The translations under genes and the position numbers were made by a program. The notes beneath the pieces were generated by a model. That model saw only the letters and a list, made by a program, of their open reading frames with translations. It did not search any database and was not told where the DNA came from. Of a DNA stretch of 59,500 bases, positions 9,456 to 48,100 are shown piece by piece. The stretch comes from Chrysomallon squamiferum (lineage: Eukaryota > Mollusca > Gastropoda > Neomphalida > Peltospiridae). The stretch covers positions 17,127,894 to 17,187,393 of the forward strand of contig CM022672.1 of NCBI GenBank assembly GCA_012295275.1, read 5' to 3'. Every line of letters begins with the position of its first letter. Position 1 is the first letter of the stretch.

Positions 9456-11959
9456 TATTCCTTTAATATTTTATTCTTATTTTTATTTGTATTTTTAAAT
9501 CATAATTAAAATATGTGTCCCAGTAACTACTTTAAAACAAAAGACTGTAATAATTGTTTACATGTGTATATTATAAATAAGGGTAAGGTTAATAGCGTAA
9601 AGAATATGGGACATTTCATTTATAGCAAAATCAAATATAAAACTTAACCAAAACGTCGTGTGATGTAGAATCACATTTACCGTTTATGCTAACTCATAAA
9701 AGAAACACAAAATATTGTTACTATCAAAAAAAAAAAAAAAAAAAAAAAGTAATAAGAACAAACAAAGAAGGAAGGAAGGAAGAAACAAAATAAATGAATG
9801 TAGCAATAATGTTAATAATATTTTTAAAATAGTAATGATAAAATTTCTATAAATATATAATAATTATTATTTACTGGATTTCAAAACAATCCTGAACTAT
9901 CAGAAAAGTCTCAAAAAAAGGTTTTTTTATATACAGTTCTAGTTCATTACAGGCTTTTTTTATAACGATGTTTCTGGCAAACTTTGCTGAGCCGACATCA
10001 CTTTTCAGTCGAGCATATTTTTTTTCAGTTACAAGTTTTCATTTTTAATACTCTTTTTAAAGTTATAAAGTGAACACTCTTTGTTCTACTTTATTCATAC
10101 TTGTATCAGTTCGAGTTATTATTTCATTTTTCATTTTTTTATAGCTCAGTGTTTAGTGAAGTCGCATGGAATTGCTTTCACACAAAAATATTATTAAATA
10201 ACACTCTCCAGTTGGTATCCCACAAGTAATTCATAAAAGTTGCTTCCACGAATTGAATTAATAACATACATAGCTGGTATTTCACTAAATAAAAGTCGAA
10301 GAAAGACGACTTATATAGAAGTCTGACAGTTCAGAGAAGATGAGAGAGAAATAAACGAAAGAAAAGAAATATGGTTTCTTCGTTTAGTTTTATTGTTGTC
10401 TTAAATTTGAACTGAGACGCAAAAATGAATGGTGTGAACATCGTAGATTTTTCCCAAGAACATGATGTGAATTTTAAGGAATATGAATTATCTGTGTCTC
10501 TCTCTCTCTGTCCAGCAGCTCGTTAAGCGAATAAAAGATTTAAAACAATAAATATAATCAAGTATCGAAGTTACTGAATTGTTCTAGGGCAATATCTAAA
10601 TAAGATATCTTTAAGATCTAAATTCAGATAGACATACATATATATATGTACATACAAAGAGCGTTCACCTTTGAAGACTTGAACACTCACCTTTCAGCCC
10701 AGTCTTCGTGTTACACAAAGAATGCATTCATCGCAACCAAGACATATGAAATAAACAGAGCATGTGAAATAAGTGATAATAAAAATAAAACAGGTTTCTG
10801 GGAGAGGCTTATGGAGAATATTTGGGTGCAACTAAGTAAAATATCCTGAAAAGACAAATTCGAATTCCATCTGGTTTTATTTTTTTTAAAAGACAATAAA
10901 CAAGCGCTGATAATATTTGGGTATCTTTTGCTTTTCACATTTTTAAAATATTTTTAGTTCTTACATTTTATTATTTATTTATTTATTTATTTTTTTATTT
11001 TTTTATTTATTTATTTTTTTTTTTTTTTTATTTATTTATTTATTGTTTTGTTTGTTTGTTTTGTTGAGTTTTTTATTTTAATTTTAATTTTAATTTTTTT
11101 TTAGTCTTAATATTACGTGAAGGATGTTTTCGTTTGGGAAAGATATGGATGCAACAAATCTGTTTCTTTTTTTTTTTTATTAGATTTCTTTAATTATTGT
11201 AAACAAGATGTATGAGTTGTTATAGAGAACTGGTTAAGTACATTAAATACAACACAGATGGACTGCAAACATAATACATCACATATGTAATTCACTTAAT
11301 AATTAATTGTTCGAAATGTTTCTTTAAAAATGTGTTATTATCATATTAACGGGTAATTATGTTTCAAAACGTTGATTTGACTGTAATGTAAAATTAGAGG
11401 GGGGTGGAAACTGCTCTGCCCTCACTGCAAGGTTGTTGTTATCCATTAGCTGTAAGGAATATTTTGTAGACACCTTGTTACGGACAGGAAAGTGTAACCG
11501 CACCTAAAAAACTAGTCGTGACGCATTATGATCAGGTTATTCGTCATACACCAGCGACGCTTTCTGTCCTTTCAGTTACATCTCTTTTGTGCAGTACAGT
11601 CACGGTCAGATAGCAAAGAGAAACAACAAAAATCAGCACAGCTCACAGAAATATTAGTGCGAGATCTATACTTATAATACTGTAAAAATTACAACACAAT
11701 TCAGGAATACACTATAGTGTACAACATAATATACTGCCATAGAAAAATATATATATGTGTGTGTGTGTACAGTGGTCTACTGACCTGTACAGATCCGTAC
11801 AACAATGTTCATTACAATTCGATATCGTCCAATAAAGAAAGTAAAAACGGCAATAAATTTCGGAAAGCCTATTATTTCATTGTATTCATGTAGTTAACAA
11901 TAAATTAATAAAGAGAAGAATCAAGCTGTATATGTTTAATTTATATATAAATATAAAGG
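9216..11959. other. Intergenic DNA without a supported gene
   Basis: AT-rich DNA with (ATT)n at about 9411-9455, poly(A) near 9727-9748, and ATTT-rich sequence at 10974-11045. Segments at 10480-10740 and 11200-11830 are diverged copies of 48640-49080 and 50850-51380, part of the same large duplication. Short open frames here are not conserved between the copies. Confidence 0.6.
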
Positions 11960-12433
11960 TTATTTCAGATCGGCATATAATCTTCTTTATATGCGTCTAT
12001 ATGTTGAGAAACTCCATATAAAGATGACTGAATATTTTTGTTTTGAAATACTGAGAAGAGAACCACACATTCCGACATTATTTATTATTACATACATTTT
12101 TTAATTTTTTTTTTTTTTTTTTTTTAATACTGGGCTTAATGAACCATAACGTTGTTGCAATTTTTTACGTTGTATACCACTCAAAATAAAGTTTATTTTA
12201 CTCCTTGTTTGTTTGTTTATTTGTTGCTGGGTTTTTTTTTTTTTTTTTTTTTTTTTCTTTCCAACATATCACTTGGCCGATATAATATGTTTTTACCTGT
12301 GTTATTGAACTTAAAATATTTATTATAATGATTTTGGTATGTTTCTGAAGTGCTGAAAAACAAAGACAAATATTCAAAAATGCTAACGGATTAATACGTT
12401 TATGACTGGATAATACATTTATCACTAGAAGAA

Positions 12434-12483
<50 letters not shown>

Positions 12484-14518
12484 AAAAGAAGAAAGTTAAT
12501 GCTTTATTTAATAAAAAAAATTCAAAACAGCTTAAATCTATAGTAACATGGTATCAAGCTTAATTATAATAAGAACAATATAGAAAATAAACTGAAAACC
12601 AGCTGTTCCCGCGTACTGCGTTATTCTTTCATCCATTAGTAGATGACTGTTTTTTTTTTTTTTTTTAAATACAGAACAGAAAACAGCACATTACTGAATA
12701 AAAGAAAATGAGGGCACTTTGTGGAGCGAGAAATAGCGGAGGATTCATTCCATACACAGCTGAATTCAGCAAACTGTAAACTACTTTAAAATATTTTAGT
12801 GTCACGTGCTGATGGACGCACACCTGTCAAACATTTTGAGGAGAACGTTATGCTCCAAACTGCTTGCAAGAATGGTATGGGCAGGAATACATTATGGTGG
12901 TAGGTGGTCGGAAGTTTCTGCAGCGCAAAAACATCCTAGATACTACCTTTCGTAATATTTAAACCCACTAGAACATTTTGGGGGTTGGATCTGACCAGCG
13001 TATGAGTCGAATGAATCCACCATCCCAGACACCTCTCTCTGCAACTTCGTTCGGAACGGCAGCTTGTTTCATTATTTCCATGAGCGTCATCGATTCTGAC
13101 ATTCTGCCGACCGCCGCTTCGCATATAAAGCAGGTGTAATCATTTTTGGACAATTCAGATTAATTCCTTTCCCTTATCTACGAGTTTTGTTTTTTGTTTG
13201 AGTTTTTGGGGCGATGGGTGGGGGGTCTTTATTTATTTATGGTTTGTTTGTTTTTGTTTTGCTTCTTTTGTTGGGTTTTCTTTTCTGTTTTATTATTAAA
13301 CTTTAAAAATCAATGGCAAGTTTCTCTTTTCGAAGAGTATACAATTACCCCCACGGGTGTTGCGGAGTATAAACCACGAGGCCAGTGTTATTCGTTTGTC
13401 AGTGAATCGTGACACGAGAATAATTATTTTCTTAACCCACTTATTTCAAAATTGAAAAGGTTTATTCTTCAAATAAAACTCGCTTGGTCAGTGATCCATA
13501 TAAGGTGGAGACCGAAGTAATAATAATAATATATTTGTAGACGACAAAAGCGTTGATATGTTTTTGACACCAATATCGGACTTTACGTAAACGTTTTCTC
13601 CTTCAGTTTATTGCCTGAATATTTTATCTTCCTTCTTGTTATTTTCTTCTTTTTTTTATTTTATTTTTTATTTTTCTGTTACTGACATTTTGATTTTCAA
13701 AAACATATATTCTGCTAATAATAATTTGAATTTACACATATGTACAAACATATATACACACATATATACATATATACATACATACACAAAAACATGCGCG
13801 CATAATTACATACATATATACATATCATAGATACACAGATGTATGCCTGCATACCTCTACAATACATACACATGTATACATACTTATTTACATTAAATTA
13901 TGACCTGGCAATTCTTATTTATTATTTTTCTGAAAATGATAACTTTTCACATATGTAAAGTTACATCATAGATGAGAACTAAAGTCAAATAAATTGAACC
14001 ATCACATATTGCTGTCAGTCAAACACTATTTCAGGAATGCTGTTCTAAAATGAAATTTTTATGAACGAAATAATTGTTAATAATAAAATATAATTAATTA
14101 TCATTAAAAAATTATTTATTGGGAACTTCACAAAAGATAGACGTTAGTATTCTGATAAAAAGATATTATTCCAAAGTTTTACTTGCATAATGGTTTCTGT
14201 GATTGGCTTAAAATTTACTTTGGTAGGTAAATCATATCTGCTTTCATAATTTTTCATTTTATTTATTTCAGTGATAGCCAAATGTATTTAAAATATCTTC
14301 AGGTTTTCTAAATAAACTATCAATATAATTATATAACAATGTTTTGATTAGTTAATAAGAAATACCTTAATACGCTTTCACTGATATTATGTATAAATTG
14401 TGATTTCTGTATCGACATTTCCTCGCAGATCCAAATGGCTCATTTGCCATGTATAAAATATATTATAATAAAGGTAAAGTACATTACTTTCATTACAGTA
14501 AAAATACACAAACTGAAA
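11960..14518. repeat. Tandem flank repeat, copy i
   Basis: It begins around GAAACTCCATATAAAGATGA and ends at ACACAAACTG (about 14518). The last kilobase is nearly identical to copy ii. Conserved landmarks are a TATACAATTA-type stretch, TATAAA at 13368-13373 followed by CACGAGGCC, an ATAC-rich microsatellite (about 13735-13830) and a terminal block with TTTCCTCGCAG. It contains an extra segment at about 12.43-13.29 kb that copy ii lacks. Confidence 0.7.
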
Positions 14519-16125
14519 CTCCATAGCAAGATGATTTGCTTTGAAATACTGAGGAGAGATCAATACTTTCTGACATTATAATGGGTTTTTGGGGGGGGGG
14601 GTGTTTGTTTTTTTTTGTTGTTGTTTTTCGGCACTATAACATTGTGGCAGTATACACATATATATTACTCAAAATACTAATTTTTCCTTGTACACCACTC
14701 AAAATAAGTTTATGACATTATTTCACTAGGTCGATATAATATTTTTCACCTGCATTGTTCAAGTTAGGGTTATGTATTATAATTATTTATTATGTTTATG
14801 AAGTTTGAAAAATCAAAAAAAAAGGAAGGAAAGAAGAAAATTAATGCTTTGTTGCGATTTTTTTGTTATTTTTTGTTATTTTGTTTTATTTTGTTTTATT
14901 TTGTTTCGTTTTTTATTTTTTGGCTTTAGAAACCAATGGCAATGTTCTCTTTTTGAAGAGTATACAATGATCCCTCGGGTATTTTTGATTATAAAGCACG
15001 AGGCCAACACGTGTTTTATCCTACTCGTTTGTGACTGCATCGTGATATGAGATTCTTTTTACCTAGTAATCTGAAAATTTGAAAGGTTTATTCTTCAAAT
15101 AAAACTAGCTTGCTGAGAGATGCATATAAAAGGAAGACCAGATAATAATAACAATTATGATACATGAAGGACAAATGAGTGCAAAGATAGATGACCCGAG
15201 TAAAGGCACATTTTGACAAATAAGAGACTTGTGGTTGAAAACAGTGTAAATATATCGGTCTTTACTTGAAACTTTTCTCCTTCAGTTATTTTTCTGAATA
15301 TTTCATCCTCTTTTTTTCTTATTGTCTTTTTCTTACCTTTTTTTTTTTTTTTTGTTTGTTTGTTATCGATACTTTGGGCATATTTTGATTTTCAAAAGCA
15401 TATATTCTACATACATAAATATATATACATATAGGCACACATACACACACTCACATATATACATATATACGCATCATAGATTGAAAGTTCCATGCATACA
15501 TACTTATTTACATTAAATTGTAACCTGGAAATGATAATTTTTTACCTTTGTAAAGTTATATCATAGATGAGAACTAAAGTCAAATAAATTTCACCATCAC
15601 AAATTGCTGTCAGTGAAATGAACACTATTTCATGAATGGTGTTTTAAAATAAAGTATTTGACACCGAATAATTGTTAATAATTAAAATATAATTAATTGT
15701 TATTAAACAAATACTTACTGATAACTTCACAAAAGACAGACATAGGTTTTCATATAAAATGGTATTCTAGTTTACTTGCAAAATGGTTACTGTGGTTCAC
15801 AGATTTCTTATGTTTTTACACTTAAAATTTACTTTGTTGGATAAATCATATTTGTTTTCATAATGTTTCATTTTATTTATTACAGTGATAGACAAATGTA
15901 TTTAAAATATCTCCAGGTTTTCTAAATAAACTATCAATATAATTATATAAAAATGTTTTGATCAATTAAAAAGAAATACCTTAATACGCTTTCACTGAAA
16001 TGAGATTTCTGTATCGACATTTCCTCGCAGATCCAAATGGCTCATTTGCCTTGTATAAAATATATTATAATAAAGGTAAAGTACATTACTTTCATTACAG
16101 TAAAAATACACAAACTGTTATTTAT
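14519..16125. repeat. Tandem flank repeat, copy ii
   Basis: A direct repeat of copy i with an offset of about 1.60 kb over the terminal block. The blocks at 14200-14515 and 15810-16120 are almost the same base for base. It has TATAAA at 14990-14995 followed by GCACGAGGCC. The gene B flank carries a single more diverged copy (about 51.65-54.12 kb), so this tandem duplication came after the A/B duplication. Confidence 0.75.
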
Positions 16126-18496
16126 ATTACCTATTTTTTGCCATGCATAATATTAACATTTATTTTCTCTGAACATTGTTATAATCATAAATATAAAAAA
16201 ACCAACACATAAAAATGATTGTATAATAATATGAACCATATTTCGTATATGTATACAACTGTTTATACTGTGTCTAATAGAAACGTGTGTTATTTTGGTT
16301 TGATATCGTCACTTGTAAAAAGTGCAGTGAGTCACTACTATATAAAACCACACTGCAAATTATAAGATGCTAAGAGGACGAAACGGTTAAAGCTAGAAAT
16401 GTCAGTGGTCAAACAATTGTTTTCTGACACTTCAGACATCATTTTAACTAAAAGTCCAAACTGATACCCAAATTTGGCCAGACACTTGGACTGTATTATG
16501 GATTTTTGCTACATCTACCTAATTACCTAATTAGTAAGTAAATATCACTACGCAAATATAATTTGATCATCTGCAGTTTGTAATTATTTACATGTAATTA
16601 ATTATTTTAATGAAATATCCTTTGGTGTATTTATTCTTAATTTGCTTGTCAGGTTAGAAACGTTAAGATACGTTGAATGGGGTGAAGTACAGTTTATTTT
16701 AATGTCGGAAGGTTTCAAGTGTCACACTAAACTTTCTGCATTCATAATTCTCTTATTACTGACGGCTTGTCTCGAGTCGAATCTGCACATTGTAATAATA
16801 AAACTGTTTAAAGTTATTTTTTTATATGTTTTTATTTTTTTTATATAATTTTTTTTTTTTTTTATTATTATTATTTTTTTTTAAATATTCAATAAATACA
16901 CTGCTTCTAACATGTCTTGGCTATTCATTAGGTTTATAATTTACCAAGAATTCAGAGATTTTCAAACATTCCAAAACTTTGTCATTTGTAATAACTTGTT
17001 ATTCTCATAGTATTAATGTTTTACTCTCAAACACTGTACAGTTTAAGTGTCGACTAGAAAAATCAAATAAGCGTTGTATCGAGGAAAATGGATAATACAG
17101 TCAACTAATTTTCAATATTAGTGTTACTACACAGCTGCAGTGACCTGTTGTTGGTGAAAGCATCTTTCTGTGTCAGATAATTCTACTCCATGCCTCATTT
17201 ACTTCATCTTTCCATCATCTAGCTCCTCTTGTTCTCGAGGTATCACTGTTACATCCGAATTCAGAAACATCTTACAAATATGTCTCTCTTTTGTTACTTG
17301 GTAAAGTAATCTTGTTTTATGAAATTGTGTTTCAAGATGTTTGTCTGAGGTGTGTTTTTTTTTTTTTTTTTTTTTTTTAAGAGACAGTTTTGAATAATAG
17401 ATGGATTATTATCTAGACAACGATCGATTTTTCGTCATCTTTTGGGTGGTTTGTTATTATTAATGTTGTTGTTGTTAATGTTAAAGTTATTGTTAATTTT
17501 ATTTTTTCATTATTTCAAAGTGAATTAATATTTATATGAAAAAACAACAACAATAATTTAATTACAAAATAATATACACATGTGAAATTAGAAATGAGAT
17601 ATGTTTTGGTTATTTAGGTTGGTTTTGCAAAGGAGGAACTGAAATTGGATGTGCCCCTTTTCTGAACTAAAGTGAAAATATAAATCTTAAGTGGGTATTT
17701 TTATAACCAAAAAAAAAATAAAAATATATATATATTTTTTTTTCTATGTCCCATCTATTTGAAAGTTAATCTACATTTAAAAATTTAATACTTGGATATT
17801 TTGCATCATATTTAACTTGGCTTATAAAAGAATTACGAGAACAATCCATTAGGTAAGTAGATGTAGCATTCAAACTGAAATGGAATTTATTATTTTAAAA
17901 GTTGGCAAAGTCTTAGTGTGTGGTTCACTCTTCTCGTGGATTTGTGCTTGTTAAATCATTAATTCATTCAATATACTAATCGCAGTTACCATTTTTTTAT
18001 GTTTGTTTGTTGTTGTTTTTGGGTGTGTTTTTTTGGCGGGGTTGTTGTTAACTTTTTTGTTGTCTCTGTTTTATTTATTTATTTTTTTTTTTTTCAGTTC
18101 AGTAAAACAAAATGTTGTGTTAAATCTTGGTTTTATTTACAGACTACAACATTATGTATATCACTGGACTCTGTGCAAGATAGTTTATTTTCAATTTCAT
18201 TTCTGAATGATTTATAAAAAAAATTAAATAAAAAGGAATAAGTATAAACTAAAATACTAATTTAAAAAATAAAAAACTACAAAAAAAAACTTCTCATATT
18301 TTGCTTTTCTTTATTAGTCTGCATAATGCAAAAATAAGGAAACAAATATATCATACATTAACATGCTTCTAATAAAATCCAGTGACAAAACCATGAAAAA
18401 TTATAATATTAATTAACGAATTGCAGATCAGCTGAAAGGCATAACAAAATGTACTTGGTACTGAAAATAATATCGTTAGCGTACGTAACTGTTTCT
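16126..18496. other. Intergenic DNA between gene A flank and the 3' end of gene B
   Basis: AT-rich DNA with poly(T) runs and GT-rich low-complexity sequence near 18000-18090. Two features are noted elsewhere: a signal-peptide-like open frame at 16702 and a loose inverted repeat (about 16509 and 17871). No gene is supported. The 3' untranslated region of gene B ends somewhere in the rightmost few hundred bases. Confidence 0.5.
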
Positions 18497-18502
18497 TTTA
18501 TT
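18497..18502 (-). terminator. Candidate poly(A) signal of gene B
   Basis: AATAAA on the minus strand about 63 bp after the stop codon. Another copy lies at 18310-18315. The sequence is AT-rich, so chance hexamers are common and the choice between them is open. Confidence 0.4.
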
Positions 18503-18564
18503 AGAGGATGTCCTTGTTTATAATCATTTTCCACTTAGTTTTTGTTGCAGCATAAGAGACATAA

Positions 18565-43017
<24,453 letters not shown>

Positions 43018-43018
43018 G

Positions 43019-43335
43019 CTATAAAAATAAAATAAAAAAAAGTAATTAAATTATATAAGTATGAAATACGACAGGGCTAAAATTTATGTACATTATTACA
43101 CAAGTATAAAATACGATAGTGCTAAAATATAAGAAAATTCCACAAGCATACATTATGACAAGTCTAAAATATAAGTAAATTATAAGAATATGTAATATAA
43201 TAGTACTAAAAAAAAAATAAGAAAATTACACAAGTATAAATCATGACAAGACTAAAATATAAATAAATTATAAGAATATAAAATATAGAAGTACTAAAAA
43301 CAAGTAAAATATACAAGTATAAATTATGAAAAAGC

Positions 43336-43376
<41 letters not shown>

Positions 43377-45125
43377 TAAACAACTTTTGAATTACGACAG
43401 GACTAAAATATAAGTAAAATAAATAAGTATGAAATAAAATAGTAATGAAATATTACAAAATTGAAAAATAAAATTGCTGTAAAAAGATGAAGAGAATCAG
43501 TGTTTGCCCCATTACATTAAAAAAATTAAAATATATCTGTGTGTGATAATACCATGTATCTAGAACATTGACATTCAAAAAAGTCCATGTACTAAATATG
43601 TTTTTATATCAGACAGAATGAAATTAGGGTAGCTATTTCTAAATTTCCAGCAATCAGGACGCAGCAGCTCTGTTAGTGTATATGTGCGTGCATGCGTGCG
43701 TGCGTTTTTTGTGATGAACATGCTTTTTTACTTCATAATAACCAAAATACAAATTACAGTACTTGACAAATTAATTACTAAAGTCTGAAGATGTTACCTA
43801 AATCAAATATGTTTTATAAAGCCTACCAAAAGCTGTAGAAAATATACTTAGGAGAATTTATCATCTGAAGAAAGCTATTTTATGGTATTTTTTCTAAAAT
43901 TAGTTTTTTAAATCACAGTATATATTACGGTATGTATTACAATATGCATTTGTTCAGTCAAAATAATTTGAAGAAATTAATATTCAGAAAAGAAAAATGT
44001 ATTTTTGTTTTTTAGACAGACGCCCCAAAAAAGAACAAATTAATTTCCTTCTTGATATTGCTCAGGACGAAAGCTTTTTGCTAAAGGATTTCTGGCCACG
44101 CTAATTGAAACGTACCTATGTTTAGATAATGCATAAACATGGGTTTTATTTAGTAACCACATATCTATATCAATTAGATGACACCAAGTTAAAAAAAACC
44201 AAGAATATAATTATTTAAAGGAGAACTAATTCTTGATTTGTATATATATATATATATATATATTTGTTCTTATTGTAAGCAATTCATTCAAGGTTTTGAA
44301 TATATTAGTTACATTTTTGATGTTTAAACGAAGAGGACATAACACATAACACTGTGAACATCACTGAAACAGTTTACGTTTCGTTTGTCATCGTTTCACG
44401 TAATTTCTTCGACAAGCACAAGGTTGTCAACTCGGACAAGAAAAGTCGACAACCGGAACATTGTCATCAAAGTTGACGAAATCATTTGCTCGCTTATTTT
44501 TTATAGCACGTAAAGTCAAAAGAGATGTCATCGACGAAACATTGTTGTCTTCGATCTACATACGATATATTATTTTGTTGCGTATACTTCATTTTCTCTT
44601 AATTATTTGTATTGAATGGACCTTAAATTAATTTTATATAGCTAGATGGTTATGTCCTGATGTGACGAATGTCTATTTAGTAGACACTATCAGCATTATC
44701 CAGCAGTGTTAAAATATTGTAGAGACAGGCCTGATACAGTTTTCTGGATATCAGCCGCAGTATAATCATAATGGCGGTGGACTGATCCAAATGATGATGC
44801 GATTGGAAAATAGGATGATGGTAACAAAAAGCACGGTCTGATGATTGCAGGTATTCGGAGTTTCGTTTTTAAATAAAATTCAAGAATTTTCTGAACAATT
44901 TCTTATGTTTTAAGAATTATATTCTCTAGATAAAAATTACTGAAATAATAATATTTAAGGCGTTGTTGTTGTTTTTCTGAAACTTTCGAAACAAAAACTT
45001 AAGGACTTTTTATACTGATTCAAATAAAGATGACGAAACGAAACGATATTAGGAAAGAGAGTTGTGGCTGAATTGATGTCATTAAAACATGGCAGACAGA
45101 AATTAAATTATGATATGTTAAAAAG
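43019..45125. promoter_or_regulatory. 5' flank of gene B
   Basis: The counterpart of 7644-9215. It should hold the 5' untranslated exon and promoter. Conserved blocks are at about 43617-43860 and 44505-44880, with a tail at 45005-45125. A good minus-strand donor (CATAG followed by GTACGT, near 44113-44123) could end a noncoding first exon, but no equivalent was found in gene A. Confidence 0.5.
43340..43373. repeat. (TA)n microsatellite
   Basis: About 16 TA units a few hundred bases upstream of gene B exon 1. The surrounding 43050-43450 is a set of loose repeats around AAAATATAAGTAAATTA and TACAAGTATAAATTATGA. Confidence 0.88.
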
Positions 45126-48100
45126 ACAAAATAATGAATAACAATTGTTCAGATCATTTTCAAGATTTTGACAGTGGTTATCTAATTTTACACTGTACCC
45201 TTTTATTAAAGTCTGATCACGAATAAATGTTTAGCTTCTTCCACAATATTGTCAACAATCAGAAAATTGCACGATAAAATAATAAGTACAGCCAGCAGTT
45301 TGCAAACTGTAGCATAAAAAGCAGTTTAACAAACATTTACGTTTATGACTGGTTGAACTCCGTAACAGTATCCTACGATAAACGCCTTTTTTTTTTCTTC
45401 TTTTTTTCGGCGATTTGATATTTGATATTTATTAATTAGCAACTGAAAAATCAGACATAAAATTTGACATATTTTGTCCGTGACGCCAAAACGCTTTCAT
45501 TCCACTTTCAAAGGAAAGCAACATTCTTAGCTGACACATATTCTGAAATTCTGATTGTTGAATATGAACAGAAAATCAAAATCAGCTCTGAATCAATTAC
45601 GATAATTTAAATAAACAGAAATACAGTTTGCACGTCCGAACACAACATAATAATTTTTATAGATAAAACATAAGTAAAAGAGCACATGAGTGACAATAAC
45701 TGTTTTCAAATGATGTCCGTTTACCCTTTTTAAATATTCATTCATAAAATAATCTTTAGATTCAGTTTCGATTCACAAAATACTATCGAAATGAATATGA
45801 GTTTCAGTAAGGCTTTAAGGGTTACTTGCCTGGAAGCAGGAACTTTTTTATTAAATAAATAAATGTATTTATTTATTTATACATAATTTACATATTACAG
45901 GCATTCAAAAACCAGTGAGTTATAAAAATTAAATAACCGTGAAGAAAATGTGCTAAATCAGTGACTCAGCATTTGTGATTTGTGACATTTAATGATCGTA
46001 ATATTAAAATATTTCATTCTGTAACAAATCTATTCCAAACTAGTGAAATATTTTATGTGACATGCGTTAATTTATTATTATTACTAAATTTTATTGATGT
46101 GAAACGGCTTATTTTATTATATTAAATTATATGGAGACAAATGTACTAATTTTGTTTTAATAAATACAATTATAAACAAAAAAACATATATATATAAACA
46201 TAAAAAATGATGTTACTTTTTTGTGGGACAGGGTTGTTTTGTTTTGTTTTGTTTTGTTTTATTTTTGGGGAGGTTGTATTGTTTTGTTTTCTTGAGGATA
46301 ATGAAATTAACAAAGGATATCAGACTGTTTACAACAGTTAATAATGAGATTTTATAACGATATATGTTACCGTCGTCAGTGAATATTTTGGTGCATCTTT
46401 ATAAAGGCCACCTGTCCATACCGACCATCTTCTCTTGGTCTCTTGAGTGGTCGTTTATAAAAGTTCAGCTGAATTTGAAAAAGTACCACATGCGATGTAC
46501 ATGTTAATTTTAGCAGTAGTTGCAGTAATACAAGAAACAGTCGTGTCGATGAAGAACAGGCAGCAAACTGTAAAACTTCTGATAATCTTAAACAAGTTCG
46601 CTCCTGCTGGCAAACAGACTGCTTTTCAAAAAATATCTACATTTATGTTGGACTAGCGTAAAATGTATGCATATAAAAAATTAAAAAAAAAGTGTTCTGT
46701 TTTCTTAATATATCTCTTTTTAATAATTTTATTGTGTGTGCGTTGCAACATTTGACATGACAGATTGGTATAATATAATAAAATGTGTCTACAGTTACCA
46801 TTTAACAATAGCAAGGAATATCTGACGATGTAGCTACTAAAGATACATGTGTTTTTAATCGTCAATATTAATACAAAACAAAAGAAGGACATTTATACAA
46901 GAACTAGATACAGAAGACCCGCTCGTGTTTTGAGGAATCACCCATACACATTATCTTCTCCTTTACATTCGCACGAAAGACTATGAATAAACCAACTTCA
47001 TTTTGCTTTGCACAACAGACGTCAAGGAATAGCTATTGACATAAAGAAGAAACCTGTTGTTTAACAAAGCACTCATCATTTTTAATTTATAGTTATGTCG
47101 TCGTGCATATGATTAACTATCATATATATGTCAACTGAATCCCTTCACCGCCAAGTTAAAAGTTGCTCTGTTATAATTAGAAGAAGCGGATGCTTTATTT
47201 GACAGATTTTCCTCAGCTTTGAAAGCACTCACTTCAGTCTTCGATGAATTATTCACAGGGAAGAGTCTGAAGGAACCAAATGCTTATGTGTGCTGTATTA
47301 TTTATCACTGACTACAGATTATGGGGTAAACATTAGTACACTATTCTTTGTTTTCACTAAAGCGGAACTCAGGGCCGTTCCAAAAATGTTCCCAAATTGC
47401 CCTCGCAACTCGTAAAGCCGACCCAGTCTACAATCTGTTCTTTCGATGGATATAAGTATATTATTTCAAATTGTTAAATGACAGAAGAATATAGAAAAAA
47501 AAACATCCAAATCTGTGAGAAATTTAAACAGTAATATACCAACGATATATAGTGTGCTTCACCGTGTATTTAGTGTAAAATTTCTCTACCGCTTTGGTCA
47601 AAATTGCTGCACAAGGTAGTAACGTGATCTCTTTTTTACGCATTATTTAATCATAATAATACTTTTGAAAAAAAAAGGCCTTTGTAATGATGAAGCAGGA
47701 ACATGCGCAGACCAAGCAAGGAATTCGATACCTTAATCAAACCATAGACAGCTAAAAGCAAAATAAAATTATCAGGCTAGAAAATATTACAAACATTTTA
47801 AGAAAAAAGAAAAAGGTTCACAACAGATCTGAAAAGAAACATCAAAAATGCAAAATTAAAAGCTTATCTACTTTTTAAAACATTAATACGAGTAGGAAGT
47901 GAATATTTTTGTATATGTCTTTATGAAGTCTACGATAGAATATGTTGTAGTATAATAATAATAATAATAATAATAATTTCGATATATCACTATTAACGCC
48001 AAAAACACTACTCAAGGCCTACATGATGTTCCAAAAGTTACTGTTCATTTTAATATGACAGCGTTTTGATTTCAAATATATGTTAGTAGATATATATTAA

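Noticed and set aside
14400-14480. Mini-exon candidate after TTTCCTCGCAG in tandem copy i (and at 16010 in copy ii)
   Set aside because: The acceptor-like and GTAAAG donor-like strings are conserved, but only because the copies are nearly identical; the gene B flank copy does not preserve them.
46447-46656. 69-codon plus-strand frame in unique sequence
   Set aside because: No signal peptide followed by a mature domain, no splice context and no recognised motif; the length is expected by chance.
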